Part shown: piece by piece, positions 32,919 to 43,533 of the stretch
How positions within the stretch are numbered: the stretch's first letter is position 1
Layout: every line of letters starts with the position of its first letter
Source: Spiroplasma citri
Lineage (GTDB): Bacteria; Bacillota_I; Bacilli_A; Mycoplasmatales; Mycoplasmataceae
Direction of reading: 5' to 3'
DNA length: 64,000 nucleotides
Assembly (NCBI RefSeq): GCF_001886855.1
Contig: NZ_CP013197.1
Location: 620,001 to 684,000, forward strand
Notes under the pieces: model-generated
Database searches by the model: none
What the model was told of the DNA's origin: nothing
The model's input: the letters and a program-made list of their open reading frames with translations, nothing else
Made by a program: the position numbers and the translations under genes

Positions 32919-34223
32919 ATGAAATTTATTGATGTCGCAACAATTAAATTATTTGCAGGAAAAGGCGGTGATGGTGCCGTTGCTTTTCATCGTGAGTTAT
33001 ATGTTCCAAAAGGAGGCCCTTCGGGCGGTGATGGTGGTAATGGTGGAAGCATTATTTTTGTTGGCGATGAAGGGATGAATACATTACTTGATTTAAAATA
33101 TCAAAGAGAAATTAAAGCAGTTGATGGTGAAAATGGAAGCATTAAAAATATGCATGGTAAAAATGCTGCTAATAAGTATATTAAAGTTCCGTTAGGTACT
33201 TTAATTTATAATAATAAAACAAATGAAATTATTGGCGATATTACTACTCATCAGCAAGAAATTGTCTTAGTAAAAGGTGGCCAAGGTGGTCGTGGCAACG
33301 CTCGTTTTGCTAATTCTAAAAATAAAGCGCCAACTATCTTTGAAGCTGGTGATTTAGGCGAAACATTAGAGATTCGTTGTGAATTAAAAGTTTTAGCTGA
33401 TGTTGGTTTAGTCGGTTTACCTAATGCTGGTAAATCAACTTTATTAGCAAAAATTTCAAAAGCTAAACCGCAAATAGCTGATTATCCATTTACAACATTA
33501 ACCCCGCAATTAGGAGTTGTACAAGATCAAAACCATCATAGTTTTGTTGTTGCGGATTTACCAGGATTAATTGCTGGCGCAGCAGCAGGTAAGGGGCTAG
33601 GCCATGATTTCTTACGGCATATTGAACGTTGTAAATTGATTGTTCATGTCTTAGATATGTCAGGAAATTATGGAACAGAAGATGTTTATCAAAATTATTT
33701 AAATGTTAAAACAGAATTAAAAAAATACAATTATAAATTGGAACTACGACCAGAAATTATTGTAGCAAATAAAATGGATCTTGATATTGCAGCAAAAAAT
33801 TTAATTAAATTTAAAACCCAAATTCCAACTGCCGAAATTATTGAAGTTAGTGGTTTAATGAATCAAAATTTATCATTGTTAATAAATCACATTGGAACAG
33901 TTCTGACAAAAATTAAGGATAATAAAGCATTATGGCAATTAGACGAACCAGTATCAACGGAAGAAGATTATAAAGTATATAAATATACCACGCCAATTGA
34001 AGAAGAGGTGGAAGTTGTTAATCTTGGCAATGGTGTTTGAAAAGTATCGGGAGCAGCGATTTATCAAGCTTATCATAAAACACCAATTAAAACTTATGAT
34101 AATTTATTATTATTTAATAAAAAATTACAAGATTTAAAAGTTTTTGAAAAGTTACGAGCAAAAGGAGCAAAAGCAGGAGATATTGTTCGCATTTTTGATT
34201 ACGAATTAGAATGGGATGGATAA
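32919..34223 (+). CDS. obg: GTPase Obg/CgtA
   Basis: 434-aa essential GTPase of ribosome assembly. The N-terminal glycine-rich Obg fold (FAGKGGDGAVAFHRELYVPK, GGPSGGDGGNGG) is followed by the G domain with G1 GLPNAGKST, switch TTLTPQLG, G3 DLPGLI, G4 NKMD and G5 EVSG, then a C-terminal OCT domain (DYKVYKYTTPIEEEVEVVNL). Usual length and all motifs present. nadE starts 2 bases after its stop: same operon. Confidence 0.97.
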
Positions 34224-34225
34224 TA

Positions 34226-34975
34226 ATGAAAGAATTAAACCAATATTTAAGTTATTTAGTAAAATGAATTAAATCAGAAGTGACAAAAGTCCACTGCCAA
34301 GGGGTTATTGTCGGTTTATCAGGTGGAATTGATTCGGCTGTTGTTAGTTTATTAGCAAAACAAGCTTTTCCTGAGCAACATTTAACAGTTATAATGCCTT
34401 GTCATTCTGACTATTTTGATCAAGAATGTGCACAGTTGTTAGTTAATAATCATCAATTAAAAAATAATCTTGTTGATTTAACAGGAACATATGATAATTT
34501 AATTGCAACATTAGCTTTGCCACCTCATCAATTAGCATTCGCTAATATAAAGCCACGGTTACGAATGACAACCTTATATGCTTTAGCACAAAGTCACAAT
34601 TATATGGTTTTAGGAACGGATAATGCTGATGAATGACATGTCGGATATTTTACTAAATATGGTGATGGTGCTGCTGATTTAGTCCCTATTATTCATTTAC
34701 TAAAATCGGAAGTTCAGCAAGCAGCACAATTATTAGGTGTGCCAACAGCAATTATTTCACGCCCACCAACAGCGGGATTATGAGCTAGTCAAACTGATGA
34801 AAAAGAATTAGGGTTTACTTATCAACAATTAGATTATTATTTACAAGGAAAATCAGTTCCAACAGAGATTGCACAACGAATTAAACAATTAAATCAAAGT
34901 TCTGAACATAAACGACATTTACCTAAAGCACCACCAAATATTTTTAGTTCGTTAATTTCTGTTAGTAAAGATTAA
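34226..34975 (+). CDS. nadE: NAD synthetase, ammonia-dependent
   Basis: 249-aa enzyme converting nicotinate adenine dinucleotide to NAD+ with ATP and ammonia. PP-loop VGLSGGIDSAVVS at about residues 30-42 binds ATP pyrophosphate. Further family motifs are NIKPRLRMTTLYALAQ, VLGTDNADEWHVGYFTKYGDG and LVPIIHLLKSEV, and PTAGLWASQTDEKELG. No glutaminase domain, so NH3-dependent as usual in mollicutes. Start 2 bases after obg. Confidence 0.95.
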
Positions 34976-35087
34976 AATTGTTTTGCAATTAGTTTTGTAA
35001 AACTTTTTTAACTAGCATTAATGTGTTTATATTTTTGATATGTGATAAGATCAATTATATATAAAAAAATAAAAAGGAGCAATCTAT

Positions 35088-35174
35088 ATGAAAAAATGAC
35101 TTAGCATAATAATAGTAACAATCGGATTAACCGCAACAAGCACAACAACATTAATCAGTTGTAAAAAAACTTAA
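35088..35174 (+). pseudogene. Lipoprotein truncated by viral insertion
   Basis: RBS AAAAAGGAGC and a complete lipoprotein signal peptide (MKKWLSIIIVTIGLTATSTT, lipobox LISCKK), then TAA after 28 residues. The stop falls at the point where plectrovirus DNA on the opposite strand begins, so the body was separated from its start by integration. The 3' remainder is not found within the window. Confidence 0.65.
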
Positions 35175-36195
35175 AATTAAAACTTAAATCATCATTATTA
35201 ATATTATTTAACTCTAAACTACCAGAAATAATTAAATTTGCTTCATCAACAGTTAAAATCATCCGATAAATTGCTTTTTTAATATTTTTAACATCCAATT
35301 CATCAACCATCTCAAAATCAAAAATTATCCGCTTTGCACCAACCTTATTCGGATTTTCATAATCCGCACTACCACCTTGCTGAACTCTAATATTTTCTTG
35401 CAAAACAGAATATAAAGATAAATCAATAAATTCTTTTACGCGAGTTTGTTGATAACTATTTCAGTCAGTAATTTCACCAGTGTTTTTGTCAATAGTTGGT
35501 AATTGTGGTTCACCAACGCCATCTCAACGATATAGTGAATTAATATAAACATATCAACGATTATTAATTCTATGTCCTCTATGTTCTCCAACTTTTCAAA
35601 TTAGCTCATTTGAAAAATTAAATTTTATAATAGAAAAATTATCACTTTGCATTTGTTTAGCAATTAAAATATATCATTTATTATTTTTTTCATTATTTTC
35701 TTTTACAAAATTATCTCTATCAATTAATTTTCAATTATCTACTTTTAACTTAACTCTTGGATAATGATTTTCTTTATAGCGGTCAACATTTTCCACAATT
35801 TCTTTCGATACATTAAACATCTTATATTTTACAGCAAAGGCATAAATAAAATCAGTTAAATCATCCAAAAAATCCTCCCTTTTAACATCATAAAATTTTT
35901 CAACCATATACCTATTTTTTAAACTATGTCATTGTTGATAATAACCCAAAAATACTTCATCTGGTTTATCATAAACAACTCCGGTGGAATAACTATCTTG
36001 TAAAAAATCTAAATACCATTTATCATTAAACGATAATTTTTTTGATGTTTTTAAAGTTGGATTAATAAAATAATTTGTTTCCGACCAATTTTCAAAAAAA
36101 CTACTGCGTAAAAACATAGTATTAATAAAATCAATTTCATTAATACCTTTATTATTACTATATATTCTCTTGTTTAAGCGTATAATTCTCCTCAT
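35101..36195 (-). CDS. Plectrovirus ORF1-type protein
   Basis: 365-codon frame starting MRRIIRLNKRIYSNNKGINE. The viral part ends ELNNINNDDLSFNFKFF; the last ~22 residues (NWLMLLCLLRLIRLLLLLC) are translated from the antisense of the flanking lipoprotein signal sequence, so the viral gene was cut at the junction. In SpV1-like phages the large protein in this position is a virion/adsorption-type protein; exact role not established. It heads a minus-strand cluster of small membrane genes characteristic of these filamentous phages. Confidence 0.6.
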
Positions 36196-36203
36196 TTAAG
36201 GGT

Positions 36204-36290
36204 CTAAACGCCGTTAAAGTAATAAATGGAATAACCAAACCCAAAAAAAGTTAAAATAAATATGGCAAATAAAGATAACGATTTTTTCAT
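36204..36290 (-). CDS. Tiny plectrovirus membrane peptide
   Basis: 28 aa, MKKSLSLFAIFILTFFGFGY plus SIYYFNGV; RBS AGGAGTT. A single hydrophobic segment. Found in the expected position between the ORF1-type gene and a 2-TM gene. Function unknown. Confidence 0.5.
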   Translation of the reverse strand: MKKSLSLFAIFILTFFGFGYSIYYFNGV

Positions 36291-36301
36291 AAACTCAACT
36301 C

Positions 36302-36538
36302 CTAACTATAAAATGTTTTTGAAACAATAAACCCAATAATATATAAACTTGATATTGTTAACATTAACGGATGACTAAATAAAATTGCCATTCTACCAAA
36401 TAATCAAATCAACCAATTATCAGAATTATATAAATCCATAATAATATTTTTTGCCGATGTAAATTGATTAATAATAACAGTAATAAAACCAGTTCCAAAT
36501 ATCGCAATCGCCGCCACCAATAAAACTAATTTAATCAT
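36302..36538 (-). CDS. Small plectrovirus membrane protein
   Basis: 78 aa with two hydrophobic segments ([20 protein letters not shown] and [20 protein letters not shown]). Its ATG overlaps the stop of the upstream gene by one base (TAATG), implying translational coupling. Probably a minor coat or assembly protein; inferred from context. Confidence 0.55.
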
Positions 36539-36915
36539 TACTTTTTATCTCCTTTAAATTTAGTAATTCTAATATTTTTTGTTTGATATCTAATACTTTG
36601 TCGTTTAAGTTCTTTTTTAACTTGCTGCTTATTACTATTCTGATAAACATTTTTACCAACATTAATACCTTTTCGTACAGTTGACGAATATACTTGCGAA
36701 ACACCATTATTAACTGTCGAACCTAAATTATTATATTGTATTGCTGTCCCGTGAATTGCATAAATAGATAATTTAATAACCATAAAAAAGATTAAAAAAT
36801 AAGCAATCGATGTATTTGCCATAGGTAATTTTGTATTTCAAATTACATCAAAAACAAAACTAAAAATCTTATCTCAATTACTATTATTATTTTCAACTAA
36901 TAAATTAATCATCAT
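36538..36915 (-). CDS. Plectrovirus membrane protein
   Basis: 125 aa, starting [23 protein letters not shown] at 36915 has AAAGGA 7 bases upstream. A membrane segment [20 protein letters not shown] is followed by a strongly basic tail ([23 protein letters not shown]) that could touch DNA. It overlaps the upstream ATPase gene by 11 bases. Function unknown. Confidence 0.6.
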
Positions 36916-37917
36916 TACCATTTCCTTTCTCTTTTTTAGGTTTTAAATTTTTTTTCAAAATATCAATATCAAACAATTCTAATCGTTCTTTAACACTTAA
37001 CTTTGTAATTTCTGACCAATAATATTCTTTTTTATTAACAATTTCGTCATTCTTTAAATCACGCACAAACTTTAACCATTGACTATCATACTTATTAGCG
37101 AATTCAAGGGGAATAATTATTTTAAAAAACCAAATTCCTAACCCAACATCTGACTTATGTTTTGCTCTTTTACCTTCTGCTGTTCGTTCTACTGATTTTG
37201 TTTTTCAAATTTAATAATTCGTTATATCTTGGAAAATCTCAATTCGCATAATAAAGAAACGATTAAAAAAATTAAATCCTTTTTTATCAACGGGTTTTTT
37301 CAATGAAATTGGAATAATAACCCCACTTGCTAACTGGCGAATATTATTTCAAATTATACCCTCACGCTGAGCAGTAAACAATGCACGATTACCAAAATGT
37401 CTCGCTAAAACAATTCACGGTATTTTACCACTATGAACTTTTTTCTCATCATGAGGACTAGTTCCATCAATATACAAATAACTTTCATCAAATAAAATAA
37501 CACTATCATCTGGGGGACCGGTTTTGTTCTATCGGTAAAATCTAAATTTTTAAATGTTAAAACTTTAACTTTATCATCTTCTAACGGATAATTACTATAA
37601 ATTTCATCTGTCAATAATTTCATAGTTTGCGACAAATAAGTTAAAAGTAATGTTTTACCAGTTCCTAACTTACCAATAATTACCGATAACGGATTATCTC
37701 AAACAAAATTTACTAACCGAAAAGCATTTAACTGATAAAAAATATTTTTTCACAATCATCACACAAAATATACACATTGCAAAGCAAATAATATTCAAAA
37801 TACTAAACCAACACAATGCAAAGAAATTATTCAAAGTAATAAATCAATTAAACTAAACAAAAACATTGAACCAATAATATAACAATAGTTTTTAAAGAAA
37901 AATATAAACTTTTTCAT
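36905..37917 (-). pseudogene. Zot/pI-like phage assembly ATPase, broken
   Basis: N-terminal membrane segments (MKKFIFFFKNYCYIIGSMFL and following), then P-loop IIGKLGTGKTLLLTYLSQ near residue 80 and Walker B VILFDESYLYIDG: the architecture of Zot/gpI-type ATPases that export filamentous phage. A frameshift in the C run at ~37510 and an in-frame TAA near 37216 (QDITNY-stop-IWKTKSVERT) break it. The C-terminus ends [12 protein letters not shown]. Confidence 0.75.
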
Positions 37918-38036
37918 TATTTAAAATACCCAACTATTTTAAAAACCATTCACAAGAAAAACCAAGTTAAAAACAAAATCACAATTCAAACACCAACCAT
38001 CAAAGTTAAATATTCATTTTACGTTAAATTTCACAT
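37917..38036 (-). pseudogene. Small plectrovirus membrane peptide
   Basis: MWNLT, TAA, then NEYLTLMVGVWIVILFLTWF and a hydrophobic end. One in-frame TAA after residue 5; a second ATG at 38000 could still give a 27-aa peptide. Its stop overlaps the ATPase start. Confidence 0.4.
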
Positions 38037-38045
38037 TGTAATACT

Positions 38046-38120
38046 TTAAACATTCGTTTTATCTATAAACAAAGATATATGAATAAAAAACTCTTTTAAT
38101 TTAATTCAATCATTTTGCAT
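38046..38120 (-). CDS. Very short viral ORF
   Basis: 24 aa, MQNDWIKLKEFFIHISLFID and KTNV. Supported only by position in the compact viral gene array. Confidence 0.3.
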
Positions 38121-38122
38121 TT

Positions 38123-38272
38123 TTAAAAACTCCACATTTTTTGAATAAGTTTAAAAAACATTCCAAAAAACAAAACAATAAATAACACAAAGGATATAAC
38201 ATATAAAAAATCAGGGGCATTTGAACCAATAATATAACTAACAAATTAAACTAAATAATCATATAAACTCAT
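38123..38272 (-). pseudogene. Small plectrovirus membrane protein with stop
   Basis: MSLYDYLV, TAA, FVSYIIGSNAPDFLYVISFV and a second hydrophobic part to 38123. The stop at codon 9 removes the membrane part. Its start overlaps the end of the next gene. Confidence 0.45.
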
Positions 38273-38722
38273 TTAATTTAAGTCTTTCAAATCATTAATT
38301 AATTCTTGTTCTTTTTCAGCACTTCAATTTGTTAAATTATTATTGTTATTATTTGTTTTTACTTTTTTAGTTTCACTTGAAAATAATGCTTCTTTCATTT
38401 TAGTAAAATAATTTTGTTTATATTGATTATATAAATTGATTAATTCTGTTCCAGTTAAACTCTTTCAAATATTACGCTTTAAATTTTCATCATATTTTAC
38501 AATAGGGTAAGAATTATCATAAATCAAACCGATTGCTACTTGTTCCGAATGTTTTTCACTCGGATAAATAAACTTATTACTCAATCAAAAACCAATATGA
38601 CGATTATGATTAGGTAAATTAATAAAACTTGCTTTATCTGTTGTAAAAGGGATAAATTCCTTACTAATAAAATAATTTTCTATATTCTGATTTTTCTTAA
38701 CAAAATTACTCAATTTTATCAT
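38273..38722 (-). CDS. Plectrovirus conserved soluble protein
   Basis: 149 aa, intact. Contains [20 protein letters not shown] and [20 protein letters not shown], then a low-complexity Asn run and an acidic end [10 protein letters not shown] second, diverged copy lies at 47613-48026. ATG 38722 lies inside the upstream gene in another frame, 17 bases before its stop. Soluble and conserved in these phages, so perhaps ssDNA-binding or replication-related; this is a guess. Confidence 0.6.
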
Positions 38723-39056
38723 CTACACTTCTTAGCATTTTACCTTCTCCTAATTTTCCAACTATATTTTCTAACGGTAATAATTGTTTCTTAAATACTG
38801 TAACTTTAAATTCCTTAACTTCTGATATATGCTCCATAATTACAAATGGTAAAAGTACAACAAAAAGCATTAAACAGAAAAAATACCCTAAAATACCAAT
38901 AATATCTCCTACATTTAAAGACCAAATTATAAAAACACTACAAAAACCAAAAAAAATTAATATATCAAAATAAATAGAACCAAAAACAAAGTTTGTAATA
39001 ATAAAATCTCTCTTTAATTCTTTATATTCCTTAGTTGTTTTAAATTTCATATCCAT
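38706..39056 (-). CDS. Plectrovirus membrane protein
   Basis: 116 aa with hydrophobic segments at about residues 20-45 and 55-80 ([20 protein letters not shown]) and a polar C-terminus. RBS AGGAGAC. First gene of this viral block downstream of the noncoding stretch. Confidence 0.55.
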   Translation of the reverse strand: MDMKFKTTKEYKELKRDFIITNFVFGSIYFDILIFFGFCSVFIIWSLNVGDIIGILGYFFCLMLFVVLLPFVIMEHISEVKEFKVTVFKKQLLPLENIVGKLGEGKMLRSVDDKIE

Positions 39057-39168
39057 AATATAGTCTCCTAACTAAATATTTGTTTAATAAACAATGTTAT
39101 AAATAATTCTAATATATTGTTTATTTAATGTTTAATAAACATTGTTAAATATAAAAATAATAAAAATT

Positions 39169-39903
39169 GGCACACTGAAAAATACTATTTAATTTTTAAC
39201 AATAGTTATTAAAATATAAAATCATAAGTTTATAATTAAGTTGATATTATTATGGTTTTCTGTCTGTATAAATTATTTTAAATAGAAAGAAGAAATAAAA
39301 TATCGAAGAAATAATAAATTCATTTTTCTATTTAATAAATTCATTTTTTACAAATGTGATACCATCTATTTTTTGATTATCATGAATGGTATCACCAATT
39401 AAAACAATTATTTCACTAATAATAATTTTAATAATTAATAATTTTAATAATAACTTTTAAATTTATTATTTGAATTTTTAATAAATTAATAAATTTATAA
39501 ATATTTTTATACAGAGAGAAAACCATAATAATACCTTAAATATAATTAAGTTGATATTTTTACACTACATACTGCCTACAAGTTTTTAAAAAATAAGTGT
39601 ATTTATAAAAAATATTTATAGAAATTTATTTCCCAAATCTATTACTAGTATGACCCTTAATAGAAATATTCTTATTTTTATTAAATCCTACTAAAAAAAT
39701 ATTTTTCATAACAGACTCAATATTATTAATAATAAACAATATAGATTTATCATTTATATGTATAATAGGGTTTTTCATCTTGTTAACATTATCAATAATA
39801 ACCAAAATAATTAAATTTATTTAAAAATAAATTTGTAGACAGTGTATAGTGCAAAAATAAACAACAAAATTATTTATTCAATTCACATAAAAACTAGTGT
39901 GCC
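39169..39903. mobile_element. 735-bp element with GGCACACT ends
   Basis: Begins GGCACACTGAAAAATAC and ends AGTGTGCC. No intact ORF. Inside is an inverted repeat of about 27 bp, GTCTGTATAAA-type at 39250-39276 and its complement at 39508-39538. An 85-bp derivative with identical ends is at 48287-48371. The ends resemble the end GACACACTAAAAAGTAC of the UPF0236-type elements at 21455 and 29469, so it may be a non-autonomous relative. The flanking 39057-39168 carries TTTAATAAACATTGTTA-type repeats and no gene. Confidence 0.55.
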
Positions 39904-40100
39904 TTAGCTAAGATATATAATCGATTATAATAAATATTTAAGAAAACCATTATCTCAGGTAAAATATTTGTTATACCTTCTTTAATTTTTCATAATGCAC
40001 TAGATAAACCAGTTCAAATACCAGTTATACCCTCAGTCATAGTTTTAGGTGTAGGTGTTGTTAAAAAATTAAACGCTGTTGTTAAATACATACATAACAT
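39894..40100 (-). pseudogene. Plectrovirus coat-type protein, 3' end replaced
   Basis: 68 aa. [20 protein letters not shown] and MTEGITGIWTGLSSALWKIK match the amphipathic start expected of the SpV1-type major coat protein. After PEIMVFL the hydrophobic membrane segment expected of a coat protein is missing, and the frame reads NIYYNRLYILAKAH into the end of the 39169-39903 element. So the gene was truncated there. Assignment as major coat rests on position and pattern. Confidence 0.5.
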
Positions 40101-40249
40101 TATTTATTACTCTCCTTTCTTTCAATTTCTTTTTTATCTTTTTTCTTTCCTCTAATTTGACGAATTTTTTGGTAAATTAATAAACCAAAATAAAGAAAAA
40201 TTGCTAATACAATAACAACACTAAATATTGTCGTTAATCAAGTTCGCAT
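40100..40249 (-). CDS. Small plectrovirus membrane protein
   Basis: 49 aa, [20 protein letters not shown] then a very basic tail ([18 protein letters not shown]). One membrane pass. Its TAA overlaps the ATG of the coat-type gene by one base. A start 13 bases further up is also possible. Confidence 0.55.
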
Positions 40250-40293
40250 ATTACATCTCATCTCTAAAAACTAAAAAATTGAAATTTGCAAAC

Positions 40294-40375
40294 TCGCTCC
40301 GCTCGTTGTCGCTCCGCTCCATTAAAAACACTATTGAATAAATTATCCGCTAATAAATTACGCGGATAATTTATT
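40294..40375. repeat. GC-rich direct repeat and perfect stem-loop in viral noncoding region
   Basis: TCGCTCCGCTC occurs twice (40294-40304, 40309-40319). Then a perfect 14-bp inverted repeat AATAAATTATCCGC / GCGGATAATTTATT (40337-40350, 40362-40375) with an 11-base loop. It could be a terminator or a replication signal of the single-stranded DNA phage. Confidence 0.6.
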
Positions 40376-40378
40376 CTT

Positions 40379-40489
40379 TTACTTTGTAATTTCAATATCT
40401 TTTGCAATCTTATTAACAGTATTAATAACAATATCTTTCCCATACTTTTTCACTAGGGACCGCAAAATAAAATATTGCTTTGTTTGCAT
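40379..40489 (-). CDS. Small soluble plectrovirus protein
   Basis: 36 aa, MQTKQYFILRSLVKKYGKDI then VINTVNKIAKDIEITK. RBS GAGGAGTT gives a convincing start. Basic, helical; possibly DNA-binding. First gene of the viral cluster. Confidence 0.55.
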   Translation of the reverse strand: MQTKQYFILRSLVKKYGKDIVINTVNKIAKDIEITK

Positions 40490-40614
40490 AATTTTAACTC
40501 CTCAATTAAAAATATTAAAAAAATTTACTTTCCAAAACTGTAAAAACCAAAAATACAAAATGTATGTGGTTTCTACATTTTTTATTTTAGCCTATCCTAA
40601 TTAAAGACCCAAAA

Positions 40615-40623
40615 TGTTATAAT
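40615..40623 (+). promoter_or_regulatory. Extended -10 promoter of transposase
   Basis: TGTTATAAT; plausible start of transcription for the frame beginning at 40667. Confidence 0.4.
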
Positions 40624-40666
40624 ATATACAAGTAAAAATTAGGGCAAGTATGAGGGGCATATAAAT

Positions 40667-42078
40667 ATGAATATTATTAATAAACTTGGTAGTATCAACC
40701 CATATCAATTTTTTTCTGACATTAATGAGCAATTAATTAAAGATGGACTTATTGAAATTAAAAATCATCTATTAAAACGTGATGAGGAAATTTTTCTTAG
40801 TGATGAAACTAGAAAATTAGGTTTTAAGCCAAAAGGTTTTAAAAAAAAGATGTTTTATTACGTTACTTGGAGATATTCAGATTAAAATTAGGCGTTATAA
40901 ATTTTGAGATGCAAATGCATATAATATAAAACAAAAAATTATGGAAAATGACGATTTAAATGTCTTTTACTAGAGGATTTAAAATTTGAAAAATATCAAA
41001 AAATTACACATGATTTAAAAGAATTAATATTAACTAATGTAGCTGATGGGAAAAGAATTAAAGATATTAATGATATGATTCCAGTTAAAAGTCTTTCATA
41101 TTCTTCAATAGCTAGATTAATTAATAAATTGAATCTTAATTTAGAAAATGCAAGTAATAATTTTAGCAATAAAACATCATCAAAATATATTTATATTGTT
41201 CTAGATGATACTTTTTTATCTTTGAAAGAAAAAAAATAAGAAGAAGAAATTTCGAATTCGAACAGCATTTTTTCATCAAGGTCATATATCAGAAGATGAA
41301 AGAGTCGGAAAATCAATTTTATTGAATAAAAAAGCTTATTGTAAATTATTAAGAACTGCTACAAATATTAATACATTAGAATATAGTGAAGAACTTTTCA
41401 AAGAAATGTCAAAATATTATAATATTACACCTGATACTCAATTTATTGTATGTGGAGATGGTGCTGATTGGATAAAAAATACTTCTCATTTTTTTAAATG
41501 CAAAATATGTTTTAAATAAGTTTCATGCAATTAGAAAAATTGGAACAGTATTTAATTTAAAAAGTAAATATGACAAATTGCAGTTTAAGATTTGTAAAGG
41601 TCTTTTTAAAAATGGAGAATATACAAAATTAGTCACTCATTTAGAATACTTTAAAAATAAGTCTAATTTAATTAATAAACAAAATAATTTATTAAATGTA
41701 ATTAAATACTTGAAAAAACGCAAAGATGGTGTCATTGCGTATAAATATGATTGATGTTTAAGTGCATGTGCGGAAGCATTAATATCGCATACAATAAAAG
41801 CACAATTAGGCCATGGGAATAAGATATATTCGTATGATTCATTTAGGAACATTTTAGCTTTACGTGTAGCAAAAATTAATGGATTAAACTTAGTTAAAGA
41901 AATGTTTAATGAAGAGCTTGAAAATAAAGATATTTCATTGAAAAATATAAAAATGGCTAAGTGAAATAATAATGCTAATAATTCATTATATGAACCTAAA
42001 AAGGGAGGGATTCCTGTAATGAATTATCGTACTACTGGTATTAGTAAAGTATTAAAAGAAATAACAGCAGTAAGATAG
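40667..42078 (+). pseudogene. UPF0236/ISLre2-type transposase, diverged, frameshifted
   Basis: Starts MNIINKLGSINPYQFFSDIN. Segments in several frames: GDIQIKIRRYKFWDANAYNI, HDLKELILTNVADGKRIKDI, YIVLDDTFLSLKEKK, FIVCGDGADWIKNTSHFF, VLNKFHAIRKIGTVFNL, and AYKYDWCLSACAEALISHTI. The order D..T, GDGA-WI, LNKFH and a late Glu fits ISLre2-type enzymes. Breaks near 40858, 40970, 41235 and 41513. A different subfamily from the 21.5/28.1-kb copies. The stretch 42079-42274 has nothing recognisable. Confidence 0.7.
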
Positions 42079-42324
42079 TAGTTAAAAAATCAGTAATTTT
42101 ATTAAAAAAAGAATATTTTTAAAATATTCTCATTTTAGTATTCCCTTTTTTAAAGAAATATGTTTTAATAAATGTGTAAATAAGATACTTTTAAATTAAG
42201 CGGTTTAATGATTAACTATTTTTAAAAATAGTCTAAAATTATTGTTGAACTGGTACCTAAAATAATATTCGAACACTAGATTTGTTATTTTTGCTAAAAA
42301 GAAATAAAATGTGATAAAATGTAA

Positions 42325-42485
42325 TTGTCCGCAAGGACAGTTTTCTACGTTTATTATAACGTTAAGGTGTGTTTGGGGTTATTAACCGCTATATAAATCA
42401 GTAACTCTACACCCAAGCACTTAAAGCGGTTCAGGGTTATCTTAAAAATAAATGAAAGGCTAACAGTTGAATGTTAGTTTTTTAA
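42325..42485 (+). ncRNA. Structured RNA upstream of miaA, copy 2
   Basis: Same architecture as copy 1: TGTCC-GCAA-GGACA hairpin, ACGTT/AACGT hairpin, GTGTTTGGG (42369-42377) with CCCAAGCAC (42412-42420), AACCGCT with AGCGGTT, then CTAACA/TGTTAG terminator. Of the few differences from copy 1, several keep or improve pairing (GTCC/GGAC untouched; copy 2 CGTT pairs fully with AACG while copy 1 has TGTT). A promoter-like GATAAAAT precedes it and TTGAAA...TAAAAT follows it for miaA. Confidence 0.55.
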
Positions 42486-42539
42486 TTTGAAAAAAATAAA
42501 TTATCCGATAAAATTTATAAAGAGATGAGTGAGGTTTTG

Positions 42540-43475
42540 ATGGTGGCGAAAAAAGTTATTTTAATTGTTGGACCAACAGGAAGTGGTAAAACTGCTTTAT
42601 CAATTAAAATCGCTCAGCGTTTTAATGGCGAATGTATTAATGCTGATGCAACCCAAATTTTTAATGGGTTAAATCTTGCAACAAATAAAGTAACACCATC
42701 TGAACAAGTTGGAATTCCACACCATTTATTATCAACAATTGATTTAAATGATAATTATTCCATTAAGATGTACCAACAGCAGGGACGAAAAATATTAGCC
42801 CAATTATGAAATAAAAATAAAATTCCAATTGTTGTTGGTGGTAGTGGGTTATATATTAATGCACTATTAAAGAATTACCAATTTTCTGATCAGGGTCGTG
42901 ATTTATTAAAAACAAAAGAATATGAACATGTTTCAAATTATGCTTTATGAGAAAAATTAGCAACAATTGATCCACAAGAGAGTACTAAAATTCATCCTAA
43001 TAACCGAAAACGAGTTTGGCGGGCATTAGAATATTATTTACAAACAGGAATATTAAAATCAAGTAATGATCATCACCGAAATGAATGATATATTGAACCA
43101 TATATTATTGGGTTATTACCAGATAAAGCAGAACTGCATCAATATTTATTTGATCGGGTGTTACGGTTAACAGAGCAAGGTTTATTTGCTGAAATTGAAG
43201 CAGCATATAAATATTGTAATTATGATTTAACAAAGCAAAGTATGAAAATTATTGGTTGTTCAGAAATTATTCGTTATTTAAAAGGTGAGCTTTCATATGA
43301 AGCAACATTAGCAGCAATGGTTCAAGCTAATAAATTTTATGCTAAAAAACAAATCACATGGTTTAAACACCAATTAACAAATGTGCATTGATATTCATTT
43401 TCCTATTCACAGTTTGATAATCTTTGCCAGAAAATTATTGTTGAATTAAAAAATAGTAACTATTTAAAATTATAA
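42540..43475 (+). CDS. miaA: tRNA dimethylallyltransferase
   Basis: 311-aa enzyme that adds a dimethylallyl group to A37 of tRNAs reading U-starting codons. P-loop [20 protein letters not shown] near residues 6-25, [12 protein letters not shown], the [16 protein letters not shown] segment and a C-terminal zone [20 protein letters not shown] 42540 is chosen for GTGAGG 5 bases upstream; ATG 42525 in frame would add MSEVL. It needs DMAPP, which the MEP pathway enzyme IspG in this window helps supply. Intact, unlike its duplicate at 31334. Confidence 0.95.
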
Positions 43476-43493
43476 TTTATTTTTAAAAACATT

Positions 43494-43533
43494 CCTTAAA
43501 AAACAATATTAATTGTTTTTTTCTTTTTTAAGG
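43494..43533 (+). terminator. Terminator of miaA
   Basis: CCTTAAAAAA / TTTTTTAAGG stem with an inner ACAATATTAATTGT, and a T run. Confidence 0.8.
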
